From NCBI RefSeq assembly GCF_035046485.1, contig NC_085138.1:271417694-271481693 (forward strand): a stretch of 64,000 nucleotides of DNA. Reading direction: 5' to 3'. The translations under genes and the position numbers were made by a program. Position 1 is the stretch's first letter, and each line of letters begins with the position of its first letter. This document shows, piece by piece, positions 42,956 through 52,609 of this stretch. Origin of the DNA: Aedes albopictus. Taxonomy: Eukaryota > Arthropoda > Insecta > Diptera > Culicidae. Below the pieces are notes generated by a model. That model had not been told where the DNA came from. It saw nothing but the letters and a program-made list of their open reading frames with translations, and ran no database searches.

Positions 42956-43804
42956 TGTTCGTTCCGTGTATCGTCCAACCGATCAATTTTGCAATACGGC
43001 TATGACCAGACAGATTGATTTGAAAAGGGATGACTGTTATCATGAGATGATGCGATAGAAAAAGTGATGACTAATGGTGTTAGAAGTTGTTATGCTATTT
43101 TGGCTACTGAATTATATTGAGATTTGAAATTGTAAGATTATTTTCCGACTAAACATAGGACTGCTGAAAGGTTAAAAGGTAAACTAATTATTCTAGTAAA
43201 TTCGTAGATATTTACCTATGTACTTTGTAGCGAATACCGTTAAAGCGCAATTGATGGATGTTCGTGGTTATCGTTGCGAGATTTTCACTGAGCGATATTA
43301 TGTAAGTTAATATTATATTTGTAAGCATATAACTACTAAAGTCCATTAACTTACACAGAGCGATAGCAGGGAAGATCTGTGTCGGAAATTACGTTCGGAT
43401 TGGTAAAACGAATATCAAAAATTTGTATGTAATATTACTGTGTGGTATATATCTGACAATAAGCATCTCTCAGTGTGTTTAGAGTCTTATCCCCCAATAT
43501 GTCAACAGACAACTGATAACGCACGCACATTCCCCACCCAGGGTAACGCCCACGCTATCGAGTGATAGCTGCTGACGACATCACAGCAGGCCACGATTCT
43601 TCCTCTTTCTTTGGTCAGCGTTCGACCACGTTGGACGTGCTGTGTATCGGGTCGCTGCGCTGGGCGATTCTCATCGAGAACCATCAGCTAAATTCCCACA
43701 ATTACTAATATAGTTAAAACAAACCATGAACTAATTAAACCTAACTACAGTTTGAGCTGTCTGTAACGAGATTGCTGCAGAAACTGATTTCGTTGATCCG
43801 AACA
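42956..43804 (+). repeat. BEL element 3' LTR with 283-bp insertion
   Basis: 849 bp: the 566-bp LTR plus 283 bp at 43,428-43,710 that is absent from the 5' LTR. Otherwise four substitutions separate the two. The outer end CGAACA abuts target copy CCCTC. Confidence 0.95.
43428..43710. mobile_element. 283-bp insertion in the 3' LTR
   Basis: Absent from the otherwise 99% identical 5' LTR, so it arrived after the BEL insertion. It begins TGTAATATTACTGTGTGG and ends TTCCCACAATTACTAATA; the two ends are weakly inverted. It could be a solo LTR of another family or a MITE. A TA duplication is possible. No coding content. Confidence 0.7.
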
Positions 43805-43809
43805 CCCTC

Positions 43810-45067
43810 TGAGCAGTTCAACGATAGTTGCCCCTAACGGATTGCATCAAAAGAACCTCAATTTGGGTTGTAGTTCCAGGAAGAATAATTTCAAGATATC
43901 CTTTTCCGACTCTTTTTTTTTGGTTATACGTTGTTGGCATAACATTGAACCCATCACCTTATCACCTTTTTTGTATGAATCACAGGATCTAACTAAAAAA
44001 AAGTAATGTGATTTGCTACTGACCATCTTGCTCATATTATACCAGCTTGGGCCAAATTTTATTACATTTTTAATGCAGCAGACCCTTGAGCAGACCGTTG
44101 AACGATGGTTACTCTACAGCAGTGAGCTATAAAATCCAAAAAAAAAGCTTTCCTTTCCTAGTAGGGTTCGAAGGCCATTTGTAGTCTTATGTTCCCAAAA
44201 TCATCCTTTTAGGAAGTAAGTGATAAAGGCACCGATTGATTCCGTTCATGCTTACTTCTAAAAAAAATACATAAAAGTGAAGCGTTTCAATCCTTTGTTT
44301 TGAGCAGGATCAAAATGAAAAAAAAACACTATGCTTAATAAAGGAACCGATACCCTATCTTGATTCAACCACATTGAACGCCTTTTGGGCGCATTTGACC
44401 AGTACCTACAGCATTTTTCCAAACACCACGTGCCTTCCGCAAAGCCAGATCCTAAACTGATTTACTTGCTCGCGTTCACTATAAATAATGCAACAGATTT
44501 CAATAAATCTAATTGACTTCTTCCATCGAAGTCCAGTGTTCGGCTTACCGGAGCCATCAAGTGGAAAGAAAAGTCATACTTCCTTGGGCCCCGTTGCAAA
44601 GCATACTTAGTACCGCGCCGTTACATATATGAGTGAAGCCGAAAGTGCAATTTCTTTCTTTGGGAATTTTTAGATCCAACACCGAAACAAAAGGATATCA
44701 TTTCAAGAGGGCACCACGAGCAGCGCATCACCACAATTGGCCACGGAAGAATCCACTACGGCGATCAAATTTCGCGAACCCGTTGCTCTCCTTGCAGACG
44801 AAAGAAATGCCAAATGGAATTGGTCATGCATTATTTAGCATTGAATTTTTATATTTCATCACCACTCACCGTGTGGTTTCCCTTGTTCCTTTGTGCTGGA
44901 GTAAGATTGAATCACATAATGGTGGATAATGGGTGGTATTTTTTAACCATAAGTGTGCTCTATGAAGGCATAGAATTGAAGGTTTTCTGTTCACCTTAAT
45001 TTCAATATTACTTTCTTTTAATGATGCTTTCGGTCTTCGATCTTTGATGGACAAATTTACAAGCTAT
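43810..45067. other. No gene recognised
   Basis: Unique-looking AT-rich sequence right of the BEL element. Small frames at 43,847-44,999 have no recognisable domain. Confidence 0.5.
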
Positions 45068-45078
45068 CAACTTGAACT

Positions 45079-45152
45079 CTCCAGTTATCCTAGTGTTTAT
45101 GGCTATGGACCGCCAATTCAGAGACGGCGGGTTCGATTCCCGTTCTAGTCGG
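45079..45152 (+). mobile_element. tRNA-derived SINE, head half
   Basis: Starts TCTCCAGTTATCCTAGTG. It carries a B box (GGTTCGATTCC) at 45,130-45,140 and ends CTAGTCGG, where the miniature LTR element entered. CAACTTGAACT immediately precedes it (45,068-45,078) and recurs after the SINE body at 50,592-50,602. It is the same SINE family as 61,543-62,129. Confidence 0.85.
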
Positions 45153-45234
45153 TGTGGTAGTTTAGCACACCAATAAGTAGGCCGAGGTCTTGGAATTATC
45201 ATATTAGTCGAGACGTCACTGGATAAGTACCACA
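45153..45234 (+). repeat. TRIM-like 5' LTR
   Basis: 82 bp, TGTGGTAGTTTAGCAC...GGATAAGTACCACA. It contains AATAAG and pairs with 50,319-50,398, which differs by a 2-bp indel and few substitutions near GTCGAGACGTCACTGG. Confidence 0.88.
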
Positions 45235-45764
45235 TTGGCGACGATCGAACCCCGTTTGCTTTTGAGCCTTCGAAACGATTATCGGAGCGTTTGGCAAAAC
45301 GACTCAGCGATTTTGGAGATCCAGACAATGAAAAAAATCAAGATCCATTTTCCGTGAAATTACGTGCAAGTGCTGCAAGTGAAGCTGATCATCAAGAAGG
45401 AACTCTTTTCCTGTTCTGCCGAAAATTTTTCATTATACCAACAAAGCTAGCCATGAAATTGTTTGACACTTCTCAGTTTATTTTGACAGATCACACACAT
45501 GCACGAAAAAGATGGATCAAATTTTCTACTTTATTGATCTTGTTGCCGTCCTTTTCATGCCCATGTGACATCTGTCAAAATGACCTGAGAATTCTCAATC
45601 ATTTTGAGGTTAGGTTCGTTGGTGTAATGAAGAATATTGGACATCCTGCGGAAAAAAATCAAGCCAAACAAGTTGTTGCCTAGGTAACGAACTATGGTTC
45701 TCTAAATCGGACAAAAAAATAACAAGTTCCTTTGCAAGGGACTGCCTCAGGAACGGATTCAATC
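45235..45764 (+). other. TRIM interior, left part
   Basis: Begins with the candidate primer site. The plus frame from 45,291 (MAKRLSDFGDPDNEKNQDPF) is open for 130 codons to 45,683 but shows no gag, pol or other recognisable domain. I do not assign a function. The first unit of the roughly 77-bp tandem array (GGGACTGCCTCAGGAACGGA) is at 45,737-45,769. Confidence 0.5.
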
Positions 45765-45962
45765 CGTTGCACAGTGGCGGGCTTCCATACAAAAGTCGGA
45801 CAAAACCTCAAATGTTAACCGAAATTGCTAAAATTCACAGGTTATGATGATTTTAGTTCCCCAAATCTATTTCTGATATGAAACTTTTCATATATTTTGA
45901 TTTTACTATATTATGGTGGTTCAAAATATTGAAAGCTGCTGATTATGGCAAGCATATAAAAA

Positions 45963-46263
45963 TCTATATATATAAAAATGAGTTTAAAGTCCCTTTGAGG
46001 CAACAAAACTTACGAACGGCTGAACCGATCAGGATGACTCTAGCATGGTTCGATTCGTATTCATGGTGGCTGTGTTTATAAGTCAAAAAAGTTACGAAAA
46101 TCTTCTTAAAAAGTAAGAAAACTAAAAAAGTGCTGTTTTTTATGAGCTGGGAAGAAAACCAAAACGATCGAAATGAAACCAATCTAGAGTGCGGTGCTGC
46201 AATGACCTTAACAATTGTCAAACTACCACAACATGGCAAGACAAAGTTTGCCGGGACAGCTAG
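45963..46263 (+). mobile_element. Non-autonomous Helitron, plus strand
   Basis: The 5' end TCTATATATATAAAAATGAG and the following GGCTGAACCGATCAGGATGA block are typical of arthropod Helitrons. The 3' end carries a hairpin (GGCAA/TTGCC) just before GGGACAGCTAG, fitting the CTRR terminus. It is flanked by A on the left and T on the right, as expected, with no duplication. 301 bp, no coding capacity. Confidence 0.8.
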
Positions 46264-46740
46264 TAATCGATAATAAGCTATCACGATGTGCTTTGTGAAC
46301 GTAGATTTTGATTAACCTTTTAATTTAAGGGTTCTCAAATCATGTATTGGTATTGAAATAAACTATAATTGTGTATTTGTTGCTGTTAGGGTGGTCCAAA
46401 ATCTTCAAAACTACATAAATCATTAGAAAAAATCGTTTACCTACGTTTTCTTTCAATGGATCAATTCAGATACACACCAATGTTGGCTGACAAGACGTGG
46501 TCTATTCTCAGGGACTGCCCATAGACCACGTGACATTTTACGGTGGGTATACGGAGATGTGTTAATTCAATCGTTATGGGGTCAGATAGTCTAATATAGT
46601 GAACTGCGTAAAATTTGAACTGCTTTTTATCAATCTCGTTTCAACAACTTCATATATGCTCTTCTGAGTTTGGGTTGTAAGGTACATCGATCTCTGCTAT
46701 CACTTGTCGAAGCAACCGAAACAACCTTATCTATAAAGAA
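46264..46740. other. Spacer between the two Helitrons
   Basis: AT-rich. It contains a short GGGACTGCCCATAGACCACG patch near 46,500-46,530 of a kind often seen as a repeat end. No gene. Confidence 0.5.
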
Positions 46741-47012
46741 CTAGCTGTACCCGGCAAACTTTGTCTTGCCTACTGCGTTTTTTGACGTTTCAAGTCCCTA
46801 GCCAAGCCCAAGTCCCCGTTCAAAAAGTATGAAAACCCGATTTTCAAAAACTCGCAATTTTCCCATGGTTTATGCCTCATAAACCTTTCTTGGGTGAAAA
46901 CTAACAGAACAAAACTTAGACGACCCAAATCTGACCATCCGTTAGCAAGTTATGCGCGGTCCCACGTATGCCACTGCATTTATATATATATATATATATA
47001 TATATAGATATA
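46741..47012 (-). mobile_element. Non-autonomous Helitron, minus strand
   Basis: Read on the minus strand the 3' end is GGCAAGACAAAGTTTGCC, GGGTACAG, CTAG, almost identical to the plus-strand Helitron end at 46,263. The 5' end is a TC followed by an expanded (TA)n run (46,980-47,003), so its exact first base is uncertain (47,006 or 47,012). Confidence 0.72.
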
Positions 47013-49518
47013 GATTGGCAATTCATATTCGCAATATTGAAGGGAGTTTTTGATAAACGATCATCAGAGATCGGGAATCTTATTGATAAACAGTAGAGTT
47101 CCAGCAAATACTTTCAAAATCGTTATCACTCTGTGTGTCGTTCAGTAGAAATGTGTTTAACGTAATCGCATGAATAACATACAATAAAACTTCAAGTTTA
47201 AAAAACCAATATAAGGGGTTTCACTAAAGAGCGTAAAATGTTCGTTTCATAAAATTGCGATTAAAATATTCAAAGATTGCCTTGGTGATCGTGACGTTTA
47301 CGTAGAAAAATATTTAATGTAACGTTTTACGTCGTTTAGAGAATTCCTTTTATTTTTTATAGATGATTGTTGCTTTGAACTGTAGCGACGTGCGTGGAGA
47401 AAAAAAAACGCGTAGATGTCAACGAATTTGTCATTATATATTGAAACTTCGATAGAAGTTCGTGAACAGATTGCTTCCAAGGTTGTTGAGCAATTCTAAC
47501 GATTAAGATGAATCAAAGAAACGACCAGTTAAAAAAATCAATGAGCAATGATTTGTAGTTATTTTTACATGTTTTTGTCTTTCTTTTATTTTGATGGTTA
47601 AAAGAGTTAGTTGTATCTGGTGCAGCAACATGTAGATAGTGTCTAAGTAAATAAAAGCTTATTCATACTTAGTCATCACTGCTTTCCTCTCAAGCTTACT
47701 GTTTTTAACTGGAGCACCCACCTTCTTATGTTTTTCTGACAAAAAATAAAATATTTAAAAAAAAATAACAAAAAAAATATTTAAGCTGTGGCCATTACAT
47801 TATCAGACAAAACCCACACCCCTCCCTCCCCCTATGACCATCTGACTTGGTGAAAGTCTCTTACAAGAATGAAAATTACACTAAATTGTTTGTATTCTGA
47901 AGCCAATTTGAACTATCTTAAGATAAAATTTAAACTTCAAACAATATCACTTCCTCCACAACCATGCGGCTCCATTGTGACATGACAGAAAAAAAAAAAT
48001 TTTTCGCGGTTAGCGCAAAAATGCGCAAACAGTGACCTATATAGCCAAAAACTAGACAAAATTTCACATCAGATCCGGAATACGGCGTCGTATTTTTCTC
48101 CAAAATTTCATAAAAGTCAATATGTTTGCATATTGTGTTACTGGTAGGTAGGGTAGCACACGTGCTACCAGGACAAAAGACCTCGGCAAGCTTGGCAGAG
48201 CAACGGCTCGTCGTGTGAGGCCGGGTTCTACAACAACCTCTTTTCCTGGCTAGCGCGATCTGGAGCACCTCTCTGGTCTCAAGGTCGGCTGGAGTAGAAT
48301 CTAGTCGGCTAATCAGACCTCGGATATGTGGGTGTAATGGAATAAGCTGGTGATTTATAATTTTATGCAATTTATTATCCTAACGATGACAAACCTGTGT
48401 GGGTAAGTGTATGTGTGTATGAATGTGTTATTCCTTAATAAATACCTATGAATGCCGGCCGGCAACTGCTGGAGAACTGGCGGGAGAACTTGGCGGGAAC
48501 TGGTCTCGGTCTGGGGGTTGGACCAGCGACAACGACGGTTGGAGAGCGTAGGGGAGACCACGTAGGTATCGGCAGTACTCCGTGGGGTCCAAAACTCGGT
48601 GTAATTCTCGGCGTGGGGACACAGTGAGGTTATGTCCACTGCCCTATTCGTTCTGGAGCTTCTCGGTGGCGGGACTCTAAGCGGGCCCAACGGTATGTCG
48701 CGTTGGCCAAGCTCTGCGGGCCACTTCAGCACGTCCGGGAACTCCGGGCCGCCGGTTGTATCCGTAACACCGGACAAAAGCGGATTCAGGGTTAAAACCA
48801 ACGGGTCCTGATTCTCCACGTTTAATAGTAAATCGTATTCTCAAACTTTTTTTTCAAATTAACTCTCAACTTTTACTTTTTCCAATAACCTTTCAACGAC
48901 TTTTTCGAATGAGGGCCTCTCGAGAAATAGGCTGAATCATTCCCTCAATGCTGCCTAATCCCCCTATCGTTCAATAGCCATCTTCTCCTTTTCCCTTTTA
49001 ATTTCTCCTTTTCCACTGAACTATAACTATTGGTGCTTTTTATTGTAGTGTGGTGAATTTGTATGAAGGAGTGTAGGGGTATTTTTATGGCATTAGGCTA
49101 ATTTAAATTTTTGAATAAATAACACGGAGACATGCAATATATATATTTTTTTAAATAGAATAAACAAATTGACACAAATACACAGACTTACTGTTACAAA
49201 CGGTAACAATTGTAAAAACATAATAATTTTGTGACTGAATTCCAATCAATCCCTGAAATGTAATGGTAATTCATATCCAAAAACACAAAAAATATTGACA
49301 GATTATTCAAGTCTTCCTAACTTTTACAACGAACTCATGAAGGAAGCTCTTAAAATCAAGACAATAAAAACTAATATTGTAGCACATAAAACTTCAACTT
49401 TGAAAAAATCTACAAGACTCAATTTTCGACCAAATGACTTGAAAATTTGAGGTTTTCTTAGTTGAAGTATCTATAATGGAAGAAAAATATAAGAAAAATA
49501 AAATATTGAAGTCGATTT
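47013..49518. other. Transib interior, no recognised gene
   Basis: Contains two adjacent minus-strand open frames (48,819-48,355 and 48,370-47,930, about 150 codons each). The first is proline- and arginine-rich (PLGPLRVPPPRSSRTNRA) with no recognisable domain. The segment 48,140-48,830 is clearly more GC-rich than its surroundings and may be another insertion, such as an LTR. No transposase motif is seen. Confidence 0.45.
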
Positions 49519-49554
49519 TTGAGGTTTTGTCCGGCTTCCGGCCACTGTGCGTTG

Positions 49555-50190
49555 TGTTAGGCTAAAAAACAATGAAGTTCACCTCAAAGGTGGACTGCCT
49601 CAGGAACGGTTTAAATACGTTGAGTTAGGTGACAACATTAACAAGTTCAAGTTCCTTTGTAAGGGACTGCCTCAGGAACGGATTCCATCCGTTGAGTTAG
49701 GCGAAACAATTTTCAAGTTCACCTTAAAGGTAAACTGCCTCGGGAGCGGATTCAATCTATAGATAGTAGAATAAACATAGATCCGCGTGAGATGAATCCG
49801 TTGTATCCAAACGAACTGTCAAAATCTGTATCCAAACGAGCATGACGTCACGATTTGGACAACATAAATGGAGCGCATGACGTCATATTGAATCGTCGCA
49901 CGTTTGAAAATTACTACTTACACGCTTGAAATATTTTAGTCAGCAGTGTCCGCGGATCTATGTTTACTATACTATCTATAATTCAATCCATTGAGTTGAA
50001 TTGAAGTTCACCGCAAAAGTGGACTGCCTCAGGAATGGATTATATCCGTTGAGTAAGGCGACATCATTACCAGCCCTAGAGGTGAACTGCCTCAGGAACG
50101 GCATATGTCCGTTAGTCAGGCGACAAGATTGCCAAGTTTCCCTCAAAGGTAGACTGCCTCAGGAACGGAGGTTTCCGTTGAGTAAGGCGA
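49555..50190 (+). repeat. About 77-bp tandem array (ACTGCCTCAGGAACGG)
   Basis: About six units, each with GGACTGCCTCAGGAACGG, ATCCGTTGAGTTAGGCGA and AAGTTCACCTCAAAGGT words. One further unit lies left of the Transib element at 45,720-45,769, so the array was originally continuous. It is interrupted by a 223-bp MITE. The small frames in it are repeat products. Confidence 0.88.
49758..49980. mobile_element. MITE, 223 bp, TSD ATTCAATC
   Basis: Termini TATAGATAGTAGAATAAACA and TGTTTACTATACTATCTATA are inverted repeats that extend to CATAGATCCGCG (about 30 bp). ATTCAATC flanks both sides (49,750-49,757 and 49,981-49,988) and the array unit is continuous across it. It contains two CATGACGTCA words, resembling CREB/ATF sites. 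No coding content. Confidence 0.9.
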
Positions 50191-50318
50191 TTCTCGAAAC
50201 GAGATAGATCTGCTACGATATTTCTAATATAAACTCTATTAGAAACGCAAAAGCATCAAAAGGCTGCACGTTTCTAATTAACGCAAATATCTGCTATAAG
50301 TTGTTAAAGAAAAGGAAA

Positions 50319-50398
50319 TGTGGTAGTTTAGCACACCAATAAGTAGGCCGAGGTCTTGGAATTATCATATTAGTCGAGTCAACTGGATAAGTACCACA
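50319..50398 (+). repeat. TRIM-like 3' LTR
   Basis: 80 bp, TGTGGTAG...GTACCACA, preceded by AAAGAAAAGGAAA (polypurine tract) and followed by GTCGG. Confidence 0.88.
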
Positions 50399-50591
50399 GT
50401 CGGGAAAATTTTCTCGACTCCCTGGGCATAGTGTATCATTGTACTTGCCTCACAATATACAAATTCATGCGATGGCAGGCAAAGAAAGCCCTTCAATTGA
50501 TAACTGTGGAAGTGCTCAAAGAACACTAAGTCGAAGCGAGGCAGGCCAAGTCGCTGTGGGGACGTCGAGCCATAAAGAAGAAGAAGAAGAA
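50399..50591 (+). mobile_element. tRNA-derived SINE, body half
   Basis: Continues the SINE interrupted at 45,152: GTCGGGAAAATTTTCTCGAC, then TATACAAATTCATGCGATGG and a GAAGAAGAAGAAGAA tail. The 11-bp duplication CAACTTGAACT follows at 50,592-50,602. Confidence 0.9.
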
Positions 50592-50602
50592 CAACTTGAA
50601 CT

Positions 50603-50937
50603 TGGACTATCTGCCCATAAGGCAGATTTTTTTACGATGAAGAGCTAAACCAGCCTAGAGCTGGAAATCTCAATTATAGAGACAAACAAACAAGTTATGA
50701 TTGTGATGTAAGTAAAAATCTCGTCCCAAATCGTTTGACACAGCACGAAGACCTGGAGATTGACAGTAATTATAGATGACAGTTTCTTGAAATGTTTACT
50801 TTGAATTACAAGCTATTGATAAAATCGAAAACTAAGCAGAATCATACAAAGTCCAAATAACAAATTGCGACGCTACGATTTTAAATTATGTCAAAAGTAG
50901 TGCGCATCCTTTCTGTTATTGTCAGCAACATAGCGCA
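50603..50937. other. No gene; retroposon-tail fragment
   Basis: Contains AACCAGCCTAGAGCTGGAAA at 50,648-50,670, the same tail type as 33,828 and 34,108. The rest is unassigned. Confidence 0.5.
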
Positions 50938-51785
50938 CTACAGTGATAGACATTCGTTTAGCCGAGACCAAAAAATTTTCAAAAATGTGTCAGGAAACTC
51001 ATACAAAAGATTTTATGATATGACTTTTGTATCGTAGTGATAGTATATCTAGTACTGTTTTATAAAAATGTGATACATCACACTTACACATACACTGAAA
51101 CAAAAACGATGAAGCAGTCAGGAAATTCTGTAAATATTGTGTAGGTATATTCAAACATGAATGTTGTAATTATCTTCCTAAAGTATGAAGAAAGAACATT
51201 TTGCTCAATCTCTCCTGAAGTGGACTCACTTTTGTTTTCGAAAGGTTGGAAAGGGACAGCGGCACGACCATCGTGCCGAGTTATCCTTCGTGACTTGCGA
51301 TCACGAAAGTGTACGATGAGTTTTCGGGAAAAGACGAACTTCCGGTTTGTCCGAGAGTTCACTGTCTTAATCTGAGGAGTCACAGGCTCGATCATTTCGT
51401 TCGTGTCTACCCAGCATACTAGAAGTGTGCGCGTTTGTAAATTTGTTCGTATCCACCTTGAGGTATGCAGTTCAAGTGACGTTTAGTATATGTTAATTAA
51501 TTGAAAAATCTTGTTCGTTCTTTAGTGTGTAGAAAGTGTGCGGAAAGTAGTAATTCGTGTGCGATTTAGTTAAAAGCGAGAAAAAAAAGGACATTTCATG
51601 GGTTTTTACCTTCGTTTTTGTTTCAGTGTATATGTAAGTGTGATGTATCACATTTTTATAAAACAGTACTAGATATGCTATCACTACGATAAAAAAGTTT
51701 TGTCATAAAATCTTTTGTATGAGTTTACTGACACTTTTATGAAAATTTTTTGGCCTCGGCTAAACGAATGTCTATCATTGTGGAT
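50938..51785. mobile_element. Long-TIR element, about 850 bp, Tc1/mariner-like
   Basis: The two ends are inverted copies over about 170 bp, both carrying TGATAGACATTCGTTTAGCC and TGTGATACATCACACTTACA, with scattered substitutions. Flanking TA on the left and TG on the right would fit a mutated TA duplication. The interior minus frame (51,395-51,084; basic, KLIVHFRDRKSRRITRH) and plus frame show no transposase motif. Confidence 0.75.
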
Positions 51786-52609
51786 GCAAAACAGTTGACT
51801 TGTGGATCAAGAAAATGGCAATTTTTGATTGAATGTCTGTATTGATTCCAACCGGATAGACAATACAAAAATTCCAAAATTCCGGAAATTTGAAAATTTT
51901 GTAAACCTGTAATGTTATATGTATGAGAATATTCGAAATTCCGGAAAACATTCGTAGGCTTTGGAACAATTACTTTTTAATTGAAAATTTAGATGAGGGA
52001 AAACCCATTTGAATGACTTTCTTTTGAAGTCTTCCTCAAAAAGGTAAGACATTGATATAGAATACATAAAAGGGTTTGAAGAGACACTAGTTTTAGTAGC
52101 AATACAAAAACAACTAAAAATATATTCTGCCTTCAATAATAAGAGTTTGTTATTTGTGTGTTGGTTCAAGAGCCTGCGGCGCAGATGTTCAAGGCGCACC
52201 AGGACGCCACGGCGCACAGTTTGGGAAGCACTGGTGTGAGATGTGATCATGGTGCAAAATATAATCATGGTGTTACATTCAATATGAACGGGTTTTCATC
52301 ATGATGTGGTGTAAACAGAGCCAAGTACTGCATATTGGGATTCTGGAAAACGGTTAGGATGGTGATGATTTCAAAGCAATGCGAAACATTAATATGAAGT
52401 CTGAATCTCGATCCGGATGATACTTGATAAATAAATTGGAAAAAATCGAGAAAATTATCCATAATTCTTTCGAAAAAATATAAATGGCTTTGTGAAAGAA
52501 TTCTAATGATGGACAATAGGCCATGCTAATGGCCTTATAAAAAAAGATTCCATAGATTAGGTCGGAATTCCTAGATAACAAGTTGCCATCGGAATTCTTG
52601 TTGCAATCT
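51786..52609. other. No gene recognised
   Basis: Includes a GC-rich patch at 52,160-52,220 (AAGGCGCACCAGGACGCCAC) in open frames on both strands, without recognisable domains. Confidence 0.45.

Larger units (their letters stand above)
36536..43804 (+). mobile_element. BEL/Pao LTR retrotransposon, full length but defective
   Basis: A left LTR (36,536-37,101) and right LTR (42,956-43,804) bound a 5.85-kb interior. CCCTC flanks both outer ends (36,531-36,535 and 43,805-43,809). LTRs begin TGTTCG and end CGAACA. A purine-rich GGGTCGGGGAA stands just before the right LTR as polypurine tract. The interior order is gag, protease, RT, RNase H, integrase, the BEL/Pao order. Gag lacks its distal part, and several stops, shifts and a 322-bp insertion break the frame. 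Confidence 0.96.
45770..49549. mobile_element. Transib-like DNA transposon (non-autonomous), TSD CGTTG
   Basis: The left end CACAGTGGCGGGCTTCC and right end (reverse complement CACAGTGGCCGGAAGCC) are followed on both sides by CGGACAAAACCTCAAA, with a 10-bp offset. CGTTG flanks both ends (45,765-45,769 and 49,550-49,554), and the tandem-array unit is continuous across it. Transib elements are known for CACWRTG-type termini and 5-bp duplications. No RAG1-like transposase frame was found in the 3.78 kb. It carries two Helitron-like inserts. Confidence 0.75.
45153..50398 (+). mobile_element. Miniature LTR (TRIM-like) retrotransposon with about 80-bp LTRs
   Basis: Two near-identical 80-82-bp direct repeats (45,153-45,234 and 50,319-50,398) begin TGTGGTAG and end TACCACA. 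GTCGG flanks both outer sides (45,148-45,152 and 50,399-50,403), a 5-bp duplication inside a SINE. Just inside the left repeat is TTGGCGACGATCG, a plausible primer binding site starting TGGCGAC. Just before the right repeat is the polypurine tract AAAGAAAAGGAAA. With later insertions removed it is about 1.2 kb and lacks gag/pol. Its interior contains a roughly 77-bp tandem array. Confidence 0.88.
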
